Assembly: GCA_910575475.1 (NCBI GenBank)
Contig: CAJTGD010000015.1
Span: forward strand, 1-64,000
Reading direction: 5' to 3'
Length of the DNA stretch: 64,000 bases
Origin: Lachnospiraceae bacterium
GTDB taxonomy: Bacteria > Bacillota > Clostridia > Lachnospirales > Lachnospiraceae
Shown: in pieces, positions 9,130 through 18,825 of the stretch
Position numbering within the stretch: the stretch's first letter is position 1
How the letters are laid out: each line of letters begins with the position of its first letter
The notes under the pieces: model-generated
Database searches by the model: none
What the model was told of the DNA's origin: nothing
What the model saw: only the letters and a program-made list of their open reading frames with translations
Position numbers and translations under genes: made by a program

Positions 9130-11424
9130 TTACATGTCGCCGTCTGGTTTTTTCACGGTCTGCAGCTTCCGCAAAAATTCCGTCACTTCCTCCGCCGGGG
9201 TATTGGTGCGTCTTGCGAATTCCGAAAGCTTCATGGAACGCATGGTTGCCATCCGCTGCTCCATCGTCATCTTCACACTGGCGGCCGCGCCCTGCTTGCG
9301 GCTGTCATAGGCAGCCAGGAATTCCAGGAAAACTGCCTCCCCTTCCGGCACATTGACCAGCTCCTCCACCCGGTCGTCCAGGGTAAAATACCCTTCCTTT
9401 AACTGGATGTCCACACCGTCCAGCCAGTTTGTGATCTCCTCCATGACCGGCATGGTATAGGAAGGGTCCGGGGCATCTGTCTGATGGATCACGATGCTGT
9501 CTGCCGCTTCCCCGGCCTTCGCCGTCAATTCATTGTCCTTCTCCAGTGTGATACGGAACCGGAAAATGTGTCCGCTCCGCTCTACGCTCCCCACCAACTT
9601 CCCGTTCTGATACAGAGAGACTTCCTTCTGGTTGCTGTAGACCTTCACCTCAGTCTCTGTTTCCGCGCGGTTCACAAACCTTCTTCCCGTAATATAAACA
9701 AACGGCTCCTCGGACCAGTATGCCTTGTATAGATAGAAGGATTCTTTTTTGATCTTCCGGTCAAAGGTTACAAGCCCCTTGTTGTTGCGCCCTTTCACTC
9801 CGCCTTCGTCCCGGCCGTCCGCGGCAAAGTCAAACATATTCCACACATAGGTACACCACAGATAAGGCCGCTCCTCGATCATCCGCAGCATATGCTCATG
9901 ATAGAGCGCCTGATACTGCTCGGTGTAATCCCCCCGCTCCGGCTTGTCTGTCTGCCACTGCATCACCGCCTCCGCGCCGTATTCCGACAGCCCCACGGGA
10001 AGCGCCGGGTGTTCCCGGTGGAAACGGTCAAACCAGCGGTCGTTTTCCTCCACCGAACCCATATACCATCCGAAATAGTGGTTGTATGCCACCGTGTCCG
10101 TAACCGAGAGCATGGGACTGTTTTCCTCCAGCATAAACGCGCATGCCATGGTGGTCAGCCGGGTGTCATCCAGCTTTTTCACAAGGCGCTCTAAGGCATG
10201 GTTGTTTTCCAGTACCGCCTGATCCAGGCCCCCGGCGGAAATCTCGTTGGAGATCCCCCAGAAGCAGACGGAAGCGTGATGGTGGTTCTGGACGATCAGC
10301 TCCTGCATCTGCTGCAGCGTATTTTCCCGCCCGTTCTCCATATGCCTGGTGATATATGGGATTTCCGCCCATACCACCATGCCGTACTCATCGCAGAGGT
10401 CATAAAAATACTGGTCATGCTGATAATGTGCCAACCGGATGCTGTTTGCCCCCAACTCGGCGATCAGCTCCATATCCTCCCTGTGCATTTCCCTGGTCAG
10501 CGCGTTGCCGACCCCTTCCCGATCCTGATGGCGGGAGACGCCCCGCAGGGGATAGGCTTCCCCGTTTAAGAAAAATCCCTGTTCCGGGTCTACTGAAAAA
10601 CTGCGGCATCCAAACCGGAGCCTCACTTCATCCTGGAGTTCCCCGTTCAGCAAAAGCTCTGCCTTTGCCGTATACAGATAGGGGTCTTTCCGGCCATTCC
10701 ATAAATGGGGACACAAGATCTTCAATACCGCCTTCGCGTATCCGGATGTACTGCTGCCCGGCACAGACGCTGTTTTGTCCGCTTCCTGTCCCGCTTCGCG
10801 TTTCACCGGCATCACTCTGCTTTCCGGCGCATGATCCCCTTCCAGCGTGATCCTCACTTCGGCGTTTTCCTGCCAGGGGGATGCTGCCGGGCCGGACAGC
10901 CATGTTTCCACGGTGACCTCTGCCTGTCCGTCTTTCACCACGGGGGAAATTTTCAGGCCGTTTCCGCCAAAGTAATCCATGGAAAAATGTACCCTGGGAA
11001 CGACAGCCAACCGTACATCCCGGTAGACCCCGCCGTAAAATGTAAAGTCCGCCTTCTGCGGGTACACCCTGTCATTTACCGAATTATCCGCGATGACTGT
11101 CAATCGGTTCGTCTCCTTCAATTCCGGCGTCAGATTCACCCGGAACGTGGAAAAGCCGCCGTCGTGCGTGCACAGTTCCTTTCCATTCAGGGATACCAAT
11201 GCGGAATTTGCCACCCCCGCGCATTCCAGATATACCTGCTCCCCTTCCTCCGTCTGCGGGCGCGGGAACTCTTTGGTATAATATCCCTGCCCCCGGTAGT
11301 AGTCGTCTCCGCCGTCCTGCCCGTCCAGGGCGTTCCAGGTGTGTGGGACGGCCACTTTTTCCCCTTCTGTTTCCGCTGATTTTGAAAATTTCCAGTCCTG
11401 GTTCCACTCTTTGATCTTTCTCAT
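9130..11424 (-). CDS. GH2 beta-galactosidase-type glycosidase with helical C-terminal tail
   Basis: A 764-residue cytoplasmic GH2 enzyme; the ATG at 11424 has GAGGAGAAG upstream. The order is N-terminal sugar-binding sandwich, Ig-like domain and TIM barrel. The barrel shows the substrate-contact motif GVSRHQD, the acid/base glutamate in WGISNEIS (about residue 391) and the nucleophile glutamate in LSEYGAE (about residue 478). GH2 covers beta-galactosidase, glucuronidase and related activities; which one applies cannot be decided here. The last roughly 90 residues form a charged helical tail (FTLDDRVEELVNVPEGEAV, later MKLSEFARRT) resembling the tails of the GH3 and GH78 enzymes of this locus. 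Confidence 0.88.
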   Translation of the reverse strand: MRKIKEWNQDWKFSKSAETEGEKVAVPHTWNALDGQDGGDDYYRGQGYYTKEFPRPQTEEGEQVYLECAGVANSALVSLNGKELCTHDGGFSTFRVNLTPELKETNRLTVIADNSVNDRVYPQKADFTFYGGVYRDVRLAVVPRVHFSMDYFGGNGLKISPVVKDGQAEVTVETWLSGPAASPWQENAEVRITLEGDHAPESRVMPVKREAGQEADKTASVPGSSTSGYAKAVLKILCPHLWNGRKDPYLYTAKAELLLNGELQDEVRLRFGCRSFSVDPEQGFFLNGEAYPLRGVSRHQDREGVGNALTREMHREDMELIAELGANSIRLAHYQHDQYFYDLCDEYGMVVWAEIPYITRHMENGRENTLQQMQELIVQNHHHASVCFWGISNEISAGGLDQAVLENNHALERLVKKLDDTRLTTMACAFMLEENSPMLSVTDTVAYNHYFGWYMGSVEENDRWFDRFHREHPALPVGLSEYGAEAVMQWQTDKPERGDYTEQYQALYHEHMLRMIEERPYLWCTYVWNMFDFAADGRDEGGVKGRNNKGLVTFDRKIKKESFYLYKAYWSEEPFVYITGRRFVNRAETETEVKVYSNQKEVSLYQNGKLVGSVERSGHIFRFRITLEKDNELTAKAGEAADSIVIHQTDAPDPSYTMPVMEEITNWLDGVDIQLKEGYFTLDDRVEELVNVPEGEAVFLEFLAAYDSRKQGAAASVKMTMEQRMATMRSMKLSEFARRTNTPAEEVTEFLRKLQTVKKPDGDM

Positions 11425-11477
11425 TTTTCTTCTCCTCATCTGAGACATGCCGCCCCTGCCTGTCCAAGGGCAGTCTG

Positions 11478-11775
11478 TCAGTTTTCACTTGCCAGTTCTT
11501 CTACCGTCCATCGGTCATACCATCGGATCCGTGCTTTTCCGTCCACGATCCTGACCGGAAGCCATACATAATCCGAGATTCCTGTATTTGCCGTTTCCAG
11601 ATCCGGACTTTCATCAAACAGCCTCTGTTCCTCTGCCGTCACTTGATACCCTTCCGGATCATAGCGGCTTGCCACTACCCTGGTAAAAATGTCGGACAAT
11701 TCCGCGTCCAGAAGATACTGCGGCAGCCGGGTGATCGTGTACCTGTTTTAAGGTCATTTCAATCCCAAATTCCAT
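11478..11775 (-). pseudogene. GH43-type C-terminal remnant fused to a tail-module start, frameshifted
   Basis: From an ATG at 11775 with a good GGAGG site the frame begins MEFGIEMTLKQVHDHPA, like the helical tail module of nearby glycosidases. A frame change near 11735-11750 is then needed to reach RLPQYLLDAELSDIF and on to a C-terminus, ISDYVWLPVRIVDGKARIRW. The latter closely resembles the end of the intact GH43 protein at 21342-22415 (IADYVWLPLKFDGETVFIEW). No GH43 catalytic blades are present. It is best read as the leftover of a gene reduced by deletion and a frameshift; a short expressed protein from an internal start at 11699 is possible. Confidence 0.55.
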
Positions 11776-11805
11776 TTTGCAGTTCCTCCACTTTAACAGG
11801 TTATG

Positions 11806-11909
11806 CGGCAGACGATATGCAGTCTGCCGATTTTCCGAACATTTATCAGCATTTTTCGCGCAAAATGCCAGTTTTTTTGTTCTGTTTTTTTCAGGTTAAG
11901 GATATTATA
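11806..11909 (-). promoter_or_regulatory. Possible promoter and palindromic leader before the GH2 unit
   Basis: On the minus strand a TATAAT hexamer lies at 11904-11909 without a convincing -35. Downstream is a perfect 8-bp stem palindrome (CGGCAGAC, eight bases, GTCTGCCG; 11806-11829) just before the remnant and the GH2 gene. It could be an operator or leader hairpin. The rest of 11910-12104 contains no gene I can support. Confidence 0.3.
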
Positions 11910-12104
11910 ATCAAATATGTGGGATTTGGTGATATGTAAATTCGTCAGAAGTGTATCAAAAGTAGTGAATTTTAAGAATGAATTGTTTCGCTTGTGAATC
12001 TTGTGCCTGCGGCGGCTACATTAACGGCATCCGCGCCGCAGTTCAAAAGCGGCTAGCCGGCGGGGGAAACCTCTATTCCTGGCTCACCCCGCCCTGCTCT
12101 CCGC

Positions 12105-12209
12105 TCAATATTTCACCGTATTTACATTCCAGTTTAGCTGCTCCGCAATTTGTTTTTGAGATATCGCCGGGTTGTGCCGCATCAGAGCCGCAATATCCAA
12201 TTCAGCCTT
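12105..12209 (-). pseudogene. HTH-domain relic abutting the rhamnosidase gene
   Basis: Beginning inside the stop region of the GH78 gene in another frame, about 34 codons read as a helix-turn-helix: DIAALMRHNPAISQKQIAE followed by LNWNVNTVKY and a stop. This matches the winged-HTH found at the ends of Fic-like or ATP-binding regulatory proteins. No start or other domain is visible. It seems to be the scar of a gene otherwise lost between GH78 and GH2. Confidence 0.4.
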
Positions 12210-14979
12210 TAATTTTCAAAAACGTTTCCAGTTTTTCCAGCTTCCCGCCTTCCGCTTCAGATGAAAGTGTCTCTGCCAGTTCCTTCACGGTCCGGTTCCA
12301 GTACTGCCGTGGAATCTCCATATCCAATTCTTCTTTCAGGAATCTGGAAATCACCGGATTTTTAAACAGTTCCTGCCAGGTGCTGTCCATATCATATTTC
12401 TTTTTCAAAGACCGGATCAGCCGATAGGACACGCTGTATTCCCCGGCTTCCAGCATGCACACGCCCTCCTGTACATCTCCGAACATGGGATTGCCTTTCT
12501 CTTCCATGACGGACTTTGGCGCAAGAGGGAGATGGAGTTCTGCCTTTCCGCCAAAGGGCACACTGACCGCCAGTTCCACATGTTCCGGATCTGTCAGCTT
12601 CCATGCACAGCGGTAGGTTCCGCTTGCGGAATCATAGGACGCGTCCGCCATGCCAAGCTCCCAGTTCAGTACCGGCTGTATGGAAACGCGGCGCAGTCCC
12701 GGCGCCGCATCCATGGTATTGATGCCTGCCATATGGCGGAACATCCATTCCGCGACCGCCCCATAGGAATAATGATTCATGCTGTTCATGGTGATGCCGG
12801 ATATCGTCCCGTCCGGCAGGAGGCTGTTCCAGCGCTCCCACACGGTGGTGGCCCCCAGCTTCACCTCGGAGAGCCATCCCGGGTATTCTTCATTTAATAA
12901 AAGGCCGTATGCAATATCATCCATACCGTGGTCGGAGAGAATATTACACATCAAAGGGGTCCCCACGAATCCGGTCCGCAGTTTCCCTCCATTGTCATCA
13001 AACAGCTTCCGCAGCTGAGATTTTACCAGTTCCTCATGATCTGACAGATGATATTTCAAAGTCAGGAGCAGCGCGGTCTGTGTCTTGATACAGCACCTTC
13101 CGGTCACACTGTAGTATTCCTTCTTTACGATATCAAACTGCTCCCGGGAAAGCTTCCGGTACTCCTGTTCCTCCGTTTCTTTTCCCAGTACCTTTGCCGC
13201 GTCCGCCACAAGCCCCGCGCTGACGGCATAATACAGATTTGCGATAAATTCCTCATCCGTGCCGCCCATGACCTGTTCTGCCGTCTGGTTCAGGTTGTCC
13301 AGCGCAAGCCAGTCCCCGTAATGGAAAACATACCGCCAGCCATGGTTGTCCCCGTCTACCCTGCGGACATAATCCACCCAGCTTTTCATGCTCTCAAACT
13401 GATCCTCCAAAATGCTCTGATCACCATAGAACAGATACAGGTTCCACGGGATAATACAGGCAGCGTCGCCCCACACGCATGCCGTAGAGTCGATCCCTGC
13501 CGACGGAACCACATCCGGCACCTTGCCGTCCATCGCAGACTGTTCCTTGGCCATGTCATACAGATATTTTGCGTAAAATGCATAGGTATCCTTCAGATAT
13601 GTGGCCGTCGCGGAAAATACCTGGGCGTCTCCGGTCCATCCCATTCGCTCGTCCCTCTGCGGGCAGTCCGTCGGCACATCCAGGAAATTATCCTTCAATC
13701 CCCATCGGATATTTTCGATCAGCCGGTTCACCAGGGCATGGCCCGTTCGGAGATTCCCCTTTCGTTCCAGGCTGCTGTACAGCGCGATTCCTCTGAAATT
13801 CTCTTTTTTCAGTTCAGATACACCCTGCACCTTCACATAGCGGTAGCCATAAAAAGTAAAATGCGGCATCAATGTATGTTCTTCCCCGTCAGAAATATAT
13901 ACATACTCCGATTTTGCCGTCCGCAGATTTTCATTGTAGAAATTTCCCTGCTGCAGGATTTCCCCGGTCTGGATATGGATCTTCGTCCCCTTGGGCTCAT
14001 GAACCTTCAGAGTAAACAAACCTGTGATCTCCTGCCCCAGGTCAAAGACCTGCTCTCCTGCCGGAGTATGTATCAGTTCGATTGGTTCCAGCACTTCATG
14101 TACCGTCACCGGCAGGCTCATCCGGTCTGTCAGTCCGCCCTTTGGCGCCTCGCAAAGCCATACAGATTCTATAGGCATCTCTTCCAGGGTGTCGTCCTGC
14201 CATTCTCCGTCATACAGATTGGAAAATGTGATCCTGCTCCTTCGCGCCGTCCAGCTCTCATCGGTACCGATGACTTCCTCCGTGCCATCTTCGTATTCCA
14301 GGCGAAGCTCCGCGATCAGCTTCCATTCATTTCCATAGAATCCTTTATTTTCATGGGCATGAAAACCAAACCTGGCTTTATACCAGCCGTTCCCAAGCAG
14401 CACTGACAGCGTTCCGCCCTCCTGCATCTGCTTTGTCACATCATATGTCTGGTACTGCACCCATTCATTGTAATCATTGCTGTATGGAGTAAGATACTCC
14501 TCCCCGATCCTTGTGCCCCTGTAAAATGCTTCATAGAGCCCAAGCCCACATAGGTAAAGGCGTGCTTTCCTGACCGCCTTTTTGGGCAGGATCTCCTTTT
14601 CAAAATAGGGGTGGCGCTTCTCTGTACTGTCGCAGGTGATCCAGTTTCCAACCCACGGTTCTCCTCGTTTCCCTGTCTCAAACCACTGCGCCTCGCTGAC
14701 CGCTTCTTCCCCCCCGTCGCTTCGGACAGAAACCGTCCAATAACAGCGGGTTCTTGGCTGCAGTTCCAATTCCATTTTGTAGCCCAGGCTGTCAGCGTCC
14801 GCGTCCCATCCGGTATCTGCGATGATTTCTTTCATATCCTGGTCCCTGGCCGCCTGTATTCGTGCTTCCGTCTGCTTCTTTCCCTGCGCTTCCTTCACTT
14901 TCCATGAAAAAACAGTCCTTGTCATACGAAAGCCCAGCGGGTTTGTCAAATGATTTACCTTACAATCATAAATTTTCAT
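12202..14979 (-). CDS. GH78 alpha-L-rhamnosidase
   Basis: A 925-residue cytoplasmic enzyme; the ATG at 14979 follows AAGGAGACAGG. It has the standard GH78 plan: N-terminal sandwich domains, (alpha/alpha)6 barrel, C-terminal sandwich. The family signature DCPQRDERMGWTGDAQ is near residues 437-452 and holds the conserved acidic residues of the active site; TTVWERW near residue 711 is the second conserved glutamate block. It releases terminal alpha-L-rhamnose from flavonoid glycosides or pectic oligosaccharides. The last 65 residues, beginning STWQELFKNPVISRFL, lie beyond the sandwich domain and resemble the helical tail seen on the GH3 and GH2 enzymes nearby. It is cotranscribed with the upstream apiosidase-like and GH3 genes (50-base gap). 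Confidence 0.93.
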   Translation of the reverse strand: MKIYDCKVNHLTNPLGFRMTRTVFSWKVKEAQGKKQTEARIQAARDQDMKEIIADTGWDADADSLGYKMELELQPRTRCYWTVSVRSDGGEEAVSEAQWFETGKRGEPWVGNWITCDSTEKRHPYFEKEILPKKAVRKARLYLCGLGLYEAFYRGTRIGEEYLTPYSNDYNEWVQYQTYDVTKQMQEGGTLSVLLGNGWYKARFGFHAHENKGFYGNEWKLIAELRLEYEDGTEEVIGTDESWTARRSRITFSNLYDGEWQDDTLEEMPIESVWLCEAPKGGLTDRMSLPVTVHEVLEPIELIHTPAGEQVFDLGQEITGLFTLKVHEPKGTKIHIQTGEILQQGNFYNENLRTAKSEYVYISDGEEHTLMPHFTFYGYRYVKVQGVSELKKENFRGIALYSSLERKGNLRTGHALVNRLIENIRWGLKDNFLDVPTDCPQRDERMGWTGDAQVFSATATYLKDTYAFYAKYLYDMAKEQSAMDGKVPDVVPSAGIDSTACVWGDAACIIPWNLYLFYGDQSILEDQFESMKSWVDYVRRVDGDNHGWRYVFHYGDWLALDNLNQTAEQVMGGTDEEFIANLYYAVSAGLVADAAKVLGKETEEQEYRKLSREQFDIVKKEYYSVTGRCCIKTQTALLLTLKYHLSDHEELVKSQLRKLFDDNGGKLRTGFVGTPLMCNILSDHGMDDIAYGLLLNEEYPGWLSEVKLGATTVWERWNSLLPDGTISGITMNSMNHYSYGAVAEWMFRHMAGINTMDAAPGLRRVSIQPVLNWELGMADASYDSASGTYRCAWKLTDPEHVELAVSVPFGGKAELHLPLAPKSVMEEKGNPMFGDVQEGVCMLEAGEYSVSYRLIRSLKKKYDMDSTWQELFKNPVISRFLKEELDMEIPRQYWNRTVKELAETLSSEAEGGKLEKLETFLKIKG

Positions 14980-15029
14980 ATCCTGTCTCCTTATCGCTAA
15001 TTTGTGCTGCTTTTCTTCTGGATTATTTT

Positions 15030-16544
15030 TTATGGTCTCTCGGTTACAAGCAGGGCGATCCCTTCTTTTCCTGGAAGCTGTACCCTTGTATTTCCAGAAA
15101 GTCGGTCTGCCGCAGACTGCCTGCTCATTTCCCATATATCAATGATCTCTGCCTGGTATTCCCTGTCCTTCCTTAACTTCAGATCAAGATACACCGGCCG
15201 GAAATGCCCGAAATATTCAAGAGTATAACCCTCTCCCTCTATTTTCATCGGTGTGATATAGGCGCAGAAATTTTCTCTCGTCCTTCGGGATGTCTTGCTC
15301 AAAATCTTCTGGAAGTTTTGCTCCTCCCGCACCGCTTTTTCATCCTCCTCATCCAGATTCGGATTGTTCCCATGGTATCTGGGCATCTGCCATTCTCCTG
15401 GCAGGCTGTACAATATCTCTTTTAAAAATGAGATCCGCTGCGCGCTCTGCCCATGCAGCTTTCCACCCTTCGACCACCAGAGTACCTCATCCTCTCTGTG
15501 ATAGGTTTCCCCATGCGTACAAAAACCGCCTCTGCATACGCTCTGCCAAAAGCGGTGTACCATCTCGAAAGCGGGCAGGCTTCCCCATGAATACGGCAGG
15601 TCTCCCTCATAACCGCACTCATCGATCAGGACGGGCAGACAGAATTCCTGCTGCCAGAAGGGGATCCTGTCTATCTCGGATGACTGGACAGAGCAGTGTG
15701 TCAGCCACCGCCTTTTGGGAAACAGATCCAGAATATTATGAACAGACCGCAGATGTCCATAGGGGTCTTTCCGCAAGATCATTTCCCCGTATTCCTCCCA
15801 ATTCTCTATGGATTTCGCATATACCATTTCATATTCATTTGCCAGGCTCCACCACAAATTGCGGTATGCCGACAGACGGGCGATGCAGTATTCCAGATAG
15901 GCCAGGGAATCCTCCTGGGATAATTCCGCAAATCCCCATCTGTCATATGGGTGGAACAGGATCAGATCCGCCTCGATCCCCAGCTCCATCAGCATCTCGA
16001 TACTCTGATCCAGCTTTTCCCAGAATTGCGGATCTGGCTGGAACACGTCCCATGTACCGTCCGGCTTTTTTTCAAATGGATAGCAGTCGGGATCATTTGT
16101 GTTGTATGGCATGGATTTTGGAAATACACACATCCTGATCTTATTGAATGGAGACCTCCCAAGCGTCTCAATCGTCTGTCTGCGCAATTCCTCTGTCTGG
16201 TGTATCCATGCATAGGCCGTGGTTCCGAAGGGGATAAACCGTTCCCCATCCTCGTATCTGAAATGATATCCATGAACCACCACCCGTCCGTGATTATCCC
16301 CTGTGTTCTCCGTACATTCAAACTCTCCCTGTATTTCTTTTCCCGCAAGTGAGATATGATACTTCCATATCCCTGCCCTGTCCGGCATAAATCTTACAAT
16401 ATATTCTTTATTTCTGTTCCGGAATGCCGATACCCGGACCTGTTTCTCTTTCTGTTCAAAAACAGCACATTCTGCTGTCAGGACAGTTTCATCCACATCT
16501 TCTAGTTTTAATTCCAATACATTATACTTTTCTATTTGTTTCAT
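15030..16544 (-). CDS. Apiosidase-like glycosidase (DUF5060-DUF4038-DUF5605)
   Basis: A 504-residue protein; ATG 16544 follows AGGAAGAG. Residues 1-80 form a DUF5060-like beta domain (VRFMPDRAGIWKYH). Residues about 90-370 form a TIM barrel like DUF4038/GH140 proteins (apiosidases), with PFGTTAYAWIHQ at its start and WWSLANEYEMV carrying the likely acid/base glutamate. LIDECGYEGD is a candidate for the nucleophile strand. The C-terminal beta domain resembles DUF5605. There is no signal peptide. It overlaps the end of the upstream GH3 gene by 23 bases, so the two are coupled. It probably removes apiose or another branched sugar from plant glycosides; the exact activity is not proven by sequence. 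Confidence 0.72.
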   Translation of the reverse strand: MKQIEKYNVLELKLEDVDETVLTAECAVFEQKEKQVRVSAFRNRNKEYIVRFMPDRAGIWKYHISLAGKEIQGEFECTENTGDNHGRVVVHGYHFRYEDGERFIPFGTTAYAWIHQTEELRRQTIETLGRSPFNKIRMCVFPKSMPYNTNDPDCYPFEKKPDGTWDVFQPDPQFWEKLDQSIEMLMELGIEADLILFHPYDRWGFAELSQEDSLAYLEYCIARLSAYRNLWWSLANEYEMVYAKSIENWEEYGEMILRKDPYGHLRSVHNILDLFPKRRWLTHCSVQSSEIDRIPFWQQEFCLPVLIDECGYEGDLPYSWGSLPAFEMVHRFWQSVCRGGFCTHGETYHREDEVLWWSKGGKLHGQSAQRISFLKEILYSLPGEWQMPRYHGNNPNLDEEDEKAVREEQNFQKILSKTSRRTRENFCAYITPMKIEGEGYTLEYFGHFRPVYLDLKLRKDREYQAEIIDIWEMSRQSAADRLSGNTRVQLPGKEGIALLVTERP

Positions 16545-18825
16545 CGTCTCTTCCTTTGAAATCCGCATTCAGCATCCGCAACAGATCATCAAGCTGCCCT
16601 TCTGTCATCCTGCCAAATGTCACAATGGACTGCAGCGGCATTTCCATCATCATGCTTTCTACTATTTTATCGCTGCCTTCCCCCATGTTTTTTACATTCT
16701 CCGCTTTCGCGGCCTCTCCGCCGCCATCCTGCCCCCTGTTCATCATCTGTTCTATAAAGGCTCTGCCCCGGTCTGTCTTCATCAGTTCTCCGACTGTGGA
16801 CTGCTTTGTATAATAAACCGGTTTTTCCAGAGTTCCTGTCACTTTCACTTCCCCGCTCAGCCTGATATCACGGCTGGATGCCCCAACTTCAATGAAAAAT
16901 GTCCCGCTTTCCACATACCAGTCATGGAGGCCGATGTCGTAGCTTGCAAACGCACGTTTATCCAGTGTAAAGAAAACTTCCCTGCTTTCTCCCGGTTCCA
17001 GTGCCACTTTTTCAAATCCTTTCAGTTCCCGTACCGGACGGATTGCCGTACATCCGGCATCCCGTACATAAAGCTGTACCGCTTCGCTGCCCGGATACCT
17101 TCCTGTATTTGTGATCCTGCAGCTCACGGTAAGTTCCTCTGTATCCTCCATCCGGCATTTATCCAGTTTCAACTCTTCATAACGAAAATCCGTATAACTC
17201 AGGCCATATCCAAACGGGAACAGGACATCCATTTTCTTTTTATCATAATAACGGTAGCCGATAAAAATTCCTTCCCGGTACTGAACAACGCCTTCCTCAC
17301 CCGGAAAATTCAGATAGCTTGGATTATCTTCCAGTTTCAAAGGCCAGGTTTCCGCCAGCTTCCCGCCTGGGTTTGCTTCTCCATAAAGAAGCCGCGCCGA
17401 AGCCCGGCCTACCTGATGCCCGCCCAGATGGACGCAGAGTACCGCCGCCACCTGTTCGATCCAGGGCAGTTCCATACAACTTCCTCCATGGAGTACGACC
17501 ACCGTATTTGGCTGTGCCTCCGCCACGGCAGAAATCAGCAGATTTTGATTTTCTGGCATTGCTAGGTTTTCCCTGTCTCCGCCCTCACTCTCATAGCTGT
17601 CCGGCAAACCGGCAAAAATCACTGCTGTCTCTGCTTCCCGCGCCGCCTTTACCGCTTCCTCTCTCAGCTGTTTTGTGTCATCATCCTCACAGATGCGGTA
17701 CCCCTGCGCAAATGTCACTTCGATGCCAAGTCCGGCTGCCGCTTCACAGGCCCCGACCGCATGCGCGACATGGATGTGGCTGCTGCCTGCCCCCTGATAT
17801 CTTGGAGTTTTCGCAAACTCCCCGATAAATACCACCTTTTTTTCCTTTGAGATCGGCAGTACTCCCTGGTTTTTCAGCAATACAGCACATTTTTCAGCCA
17901 GCAGGGCGCTTAAATCCGCACATTGTTCCCGGTCAACGACGGCATCTGCCTTTTGATTATCCATAGAATCTCTGACCATAGTCAGGATATTTCTGACCGC
18001 CTTATCTAAAACTTCCTCTTTCAGATCTCCGTTTTTTACAGCCTCTACAATTTTCCTGTCCTGGACGCCCGGTCCTCCCGGCATCTCCAGATCTAATCCT
18101 GCCAGAAGGCCTTTTACCCTGTCTTTTACAGCTCCCCAGTCTGTAACCACCATCCCCTGGTAATTCCATTTTTCCCGCAAAACATCTGTCAGCAGGAACT
18201 GATTCTCTGATGCAAAGACTCCGTTCAAAGCGTTATAAGCGCACATGACACTCCGTGTCTTTCCTTTCTTTACAACAGTTTCAAAGGCCGGCAGATAGAT
18301 TTCGTGCAGAGTACGCTCATCCACCTCACTGCTCCCGCTCATCCGTCTGGTCTCCTGGTTATTGGCCGCAAAGTGCTTCACGCAGGCTGAAACGCCCTGC
18401 TTCTGCAGGCTCGAAACATAAGACGCCGCCAATTCTCCTGACAGATAAGGATCCTCACTGAAATATTCAAAATTTCTGCCGCAGAGCGGACTCCGCTTGA
18501 TATTCACGCCAGGTCCGAGAAGCATCCCCACCTGTTCTGCCTGGCACTCCTTTCCAAGAGCCGTTCCCAGTTCTGACAGTACATCCCTGTCAAAACTGGA
18601 AGCCAGCGCGCTGGCCGATGGATAGCATACCGTCTCAATGCTTTCATTAATACCAAGATGGTCTCCCTCTCCCTTTTGTTTGCGCAGCCCATGGGGGCCG
18701 TCGCACATCATTACAGATGGAATTCCCAGGCGCTCAACCGCCTTGGTGTGCCAAAAATCATGTCCTGAACATAAGGATGCTTTTTCTTCCGTGGTTAATT
18801 CCTTAAGAATTTTTTCAATATCCAT
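16522..18825 (-). CDS. GH3 beta-glucosidase-like enzyme
   Basis: A 767-residue cytoplasmic GH3 enzyme, with AGGAGGAAAAA before ATG. The order is N-terminal TIM barrel (MMCDGPHGLR, residues 39-48), nucleophile aspartate in GMVVTDWGA (Asp229), alpha/beta sandwich (VIFAGLPDSYESEGGDR with the likely acid/base region) and fibronectin-like domain ending near residue 660. A further roughly 95 residues follow: STVGELMKTDRGRAF, a charged linker, then MPLQSIVTFGRMTEGQLDDL. This two-part helical tail resembles the tails of GH78 and GH2 nearby. The role is removal of beta-linked glucose or a related sugar in the cytoplasm. Confidence 0.92.
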   Translation of the reverse strand: MDIEKILKELTTEEKASLCSGHDFWHTKAVERLGIPSVMMCDGPHGLRKQKGEGDHLGINESIETVCYPSASALASSFDRDVLSELGTALGKECQAEQVGMLLGPGVNIKRSPLCGRNFEYFSEDPYLSGELAASYVSSLQKQGVSACVKHFAANNQETRRMSGSSEVDERTLHEIYLPAFETVVKKGKTRSVMCAYNALNGVFASENQFLLTDVLREKWNYQGMVVTDWGAVKDRVKGLLAGLDLEMPGGPGVQDRKIVEAVKNGDLKEEVLDKAVRNILTMVRDSMDNQKADAVVDREQCADLSALLAEKCAVLLKNQGVLPISKEKKVVFIGEFAKTPRYQGAGSSHIHVAHAVGACEAAAGLGIEVTFAQGYRICEDDDTKQLREEAVKAAREAETAVIFAGLPDSYESEGGDRENLAMPENQNLLISAVAEAQPNTVVVLHGGSCMELPWIEQVAAVLCVHLGGHQVGRASARLLYGEANPGGKLAETWPLKLEDNPSYLNFPGEEGVVQYREGIFIGYRYYDKKKMDVLFPFGYGLSYTDFRYEELKLDKCRMEDTEELTVSCRITNTGRYPGSEAVQLYVRDAGCTAIRPVRELKGFEKVALEPGESREVFFTLDKRAFASYDIGLHDWYVESGTFFIEVGASSRDIRLSGEVKVTGTLEKPVYYTKQSTVGELMKTDRGRAFIEQMMNRGQDGGGEAAKAENVKNMGEGSDKIVESMMMEMPLQSIVTFGRMTEGQLDDLLRMLNADFKGRDDETNRKV

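Noticed and set aside
13048-14406. 452-codon open frame on the plus strand
   Set aside because: It lies wholly antisense to the GH78 gene, shows no protein motif and has no ribosome site; a shadow of the GC-rich coding strand.
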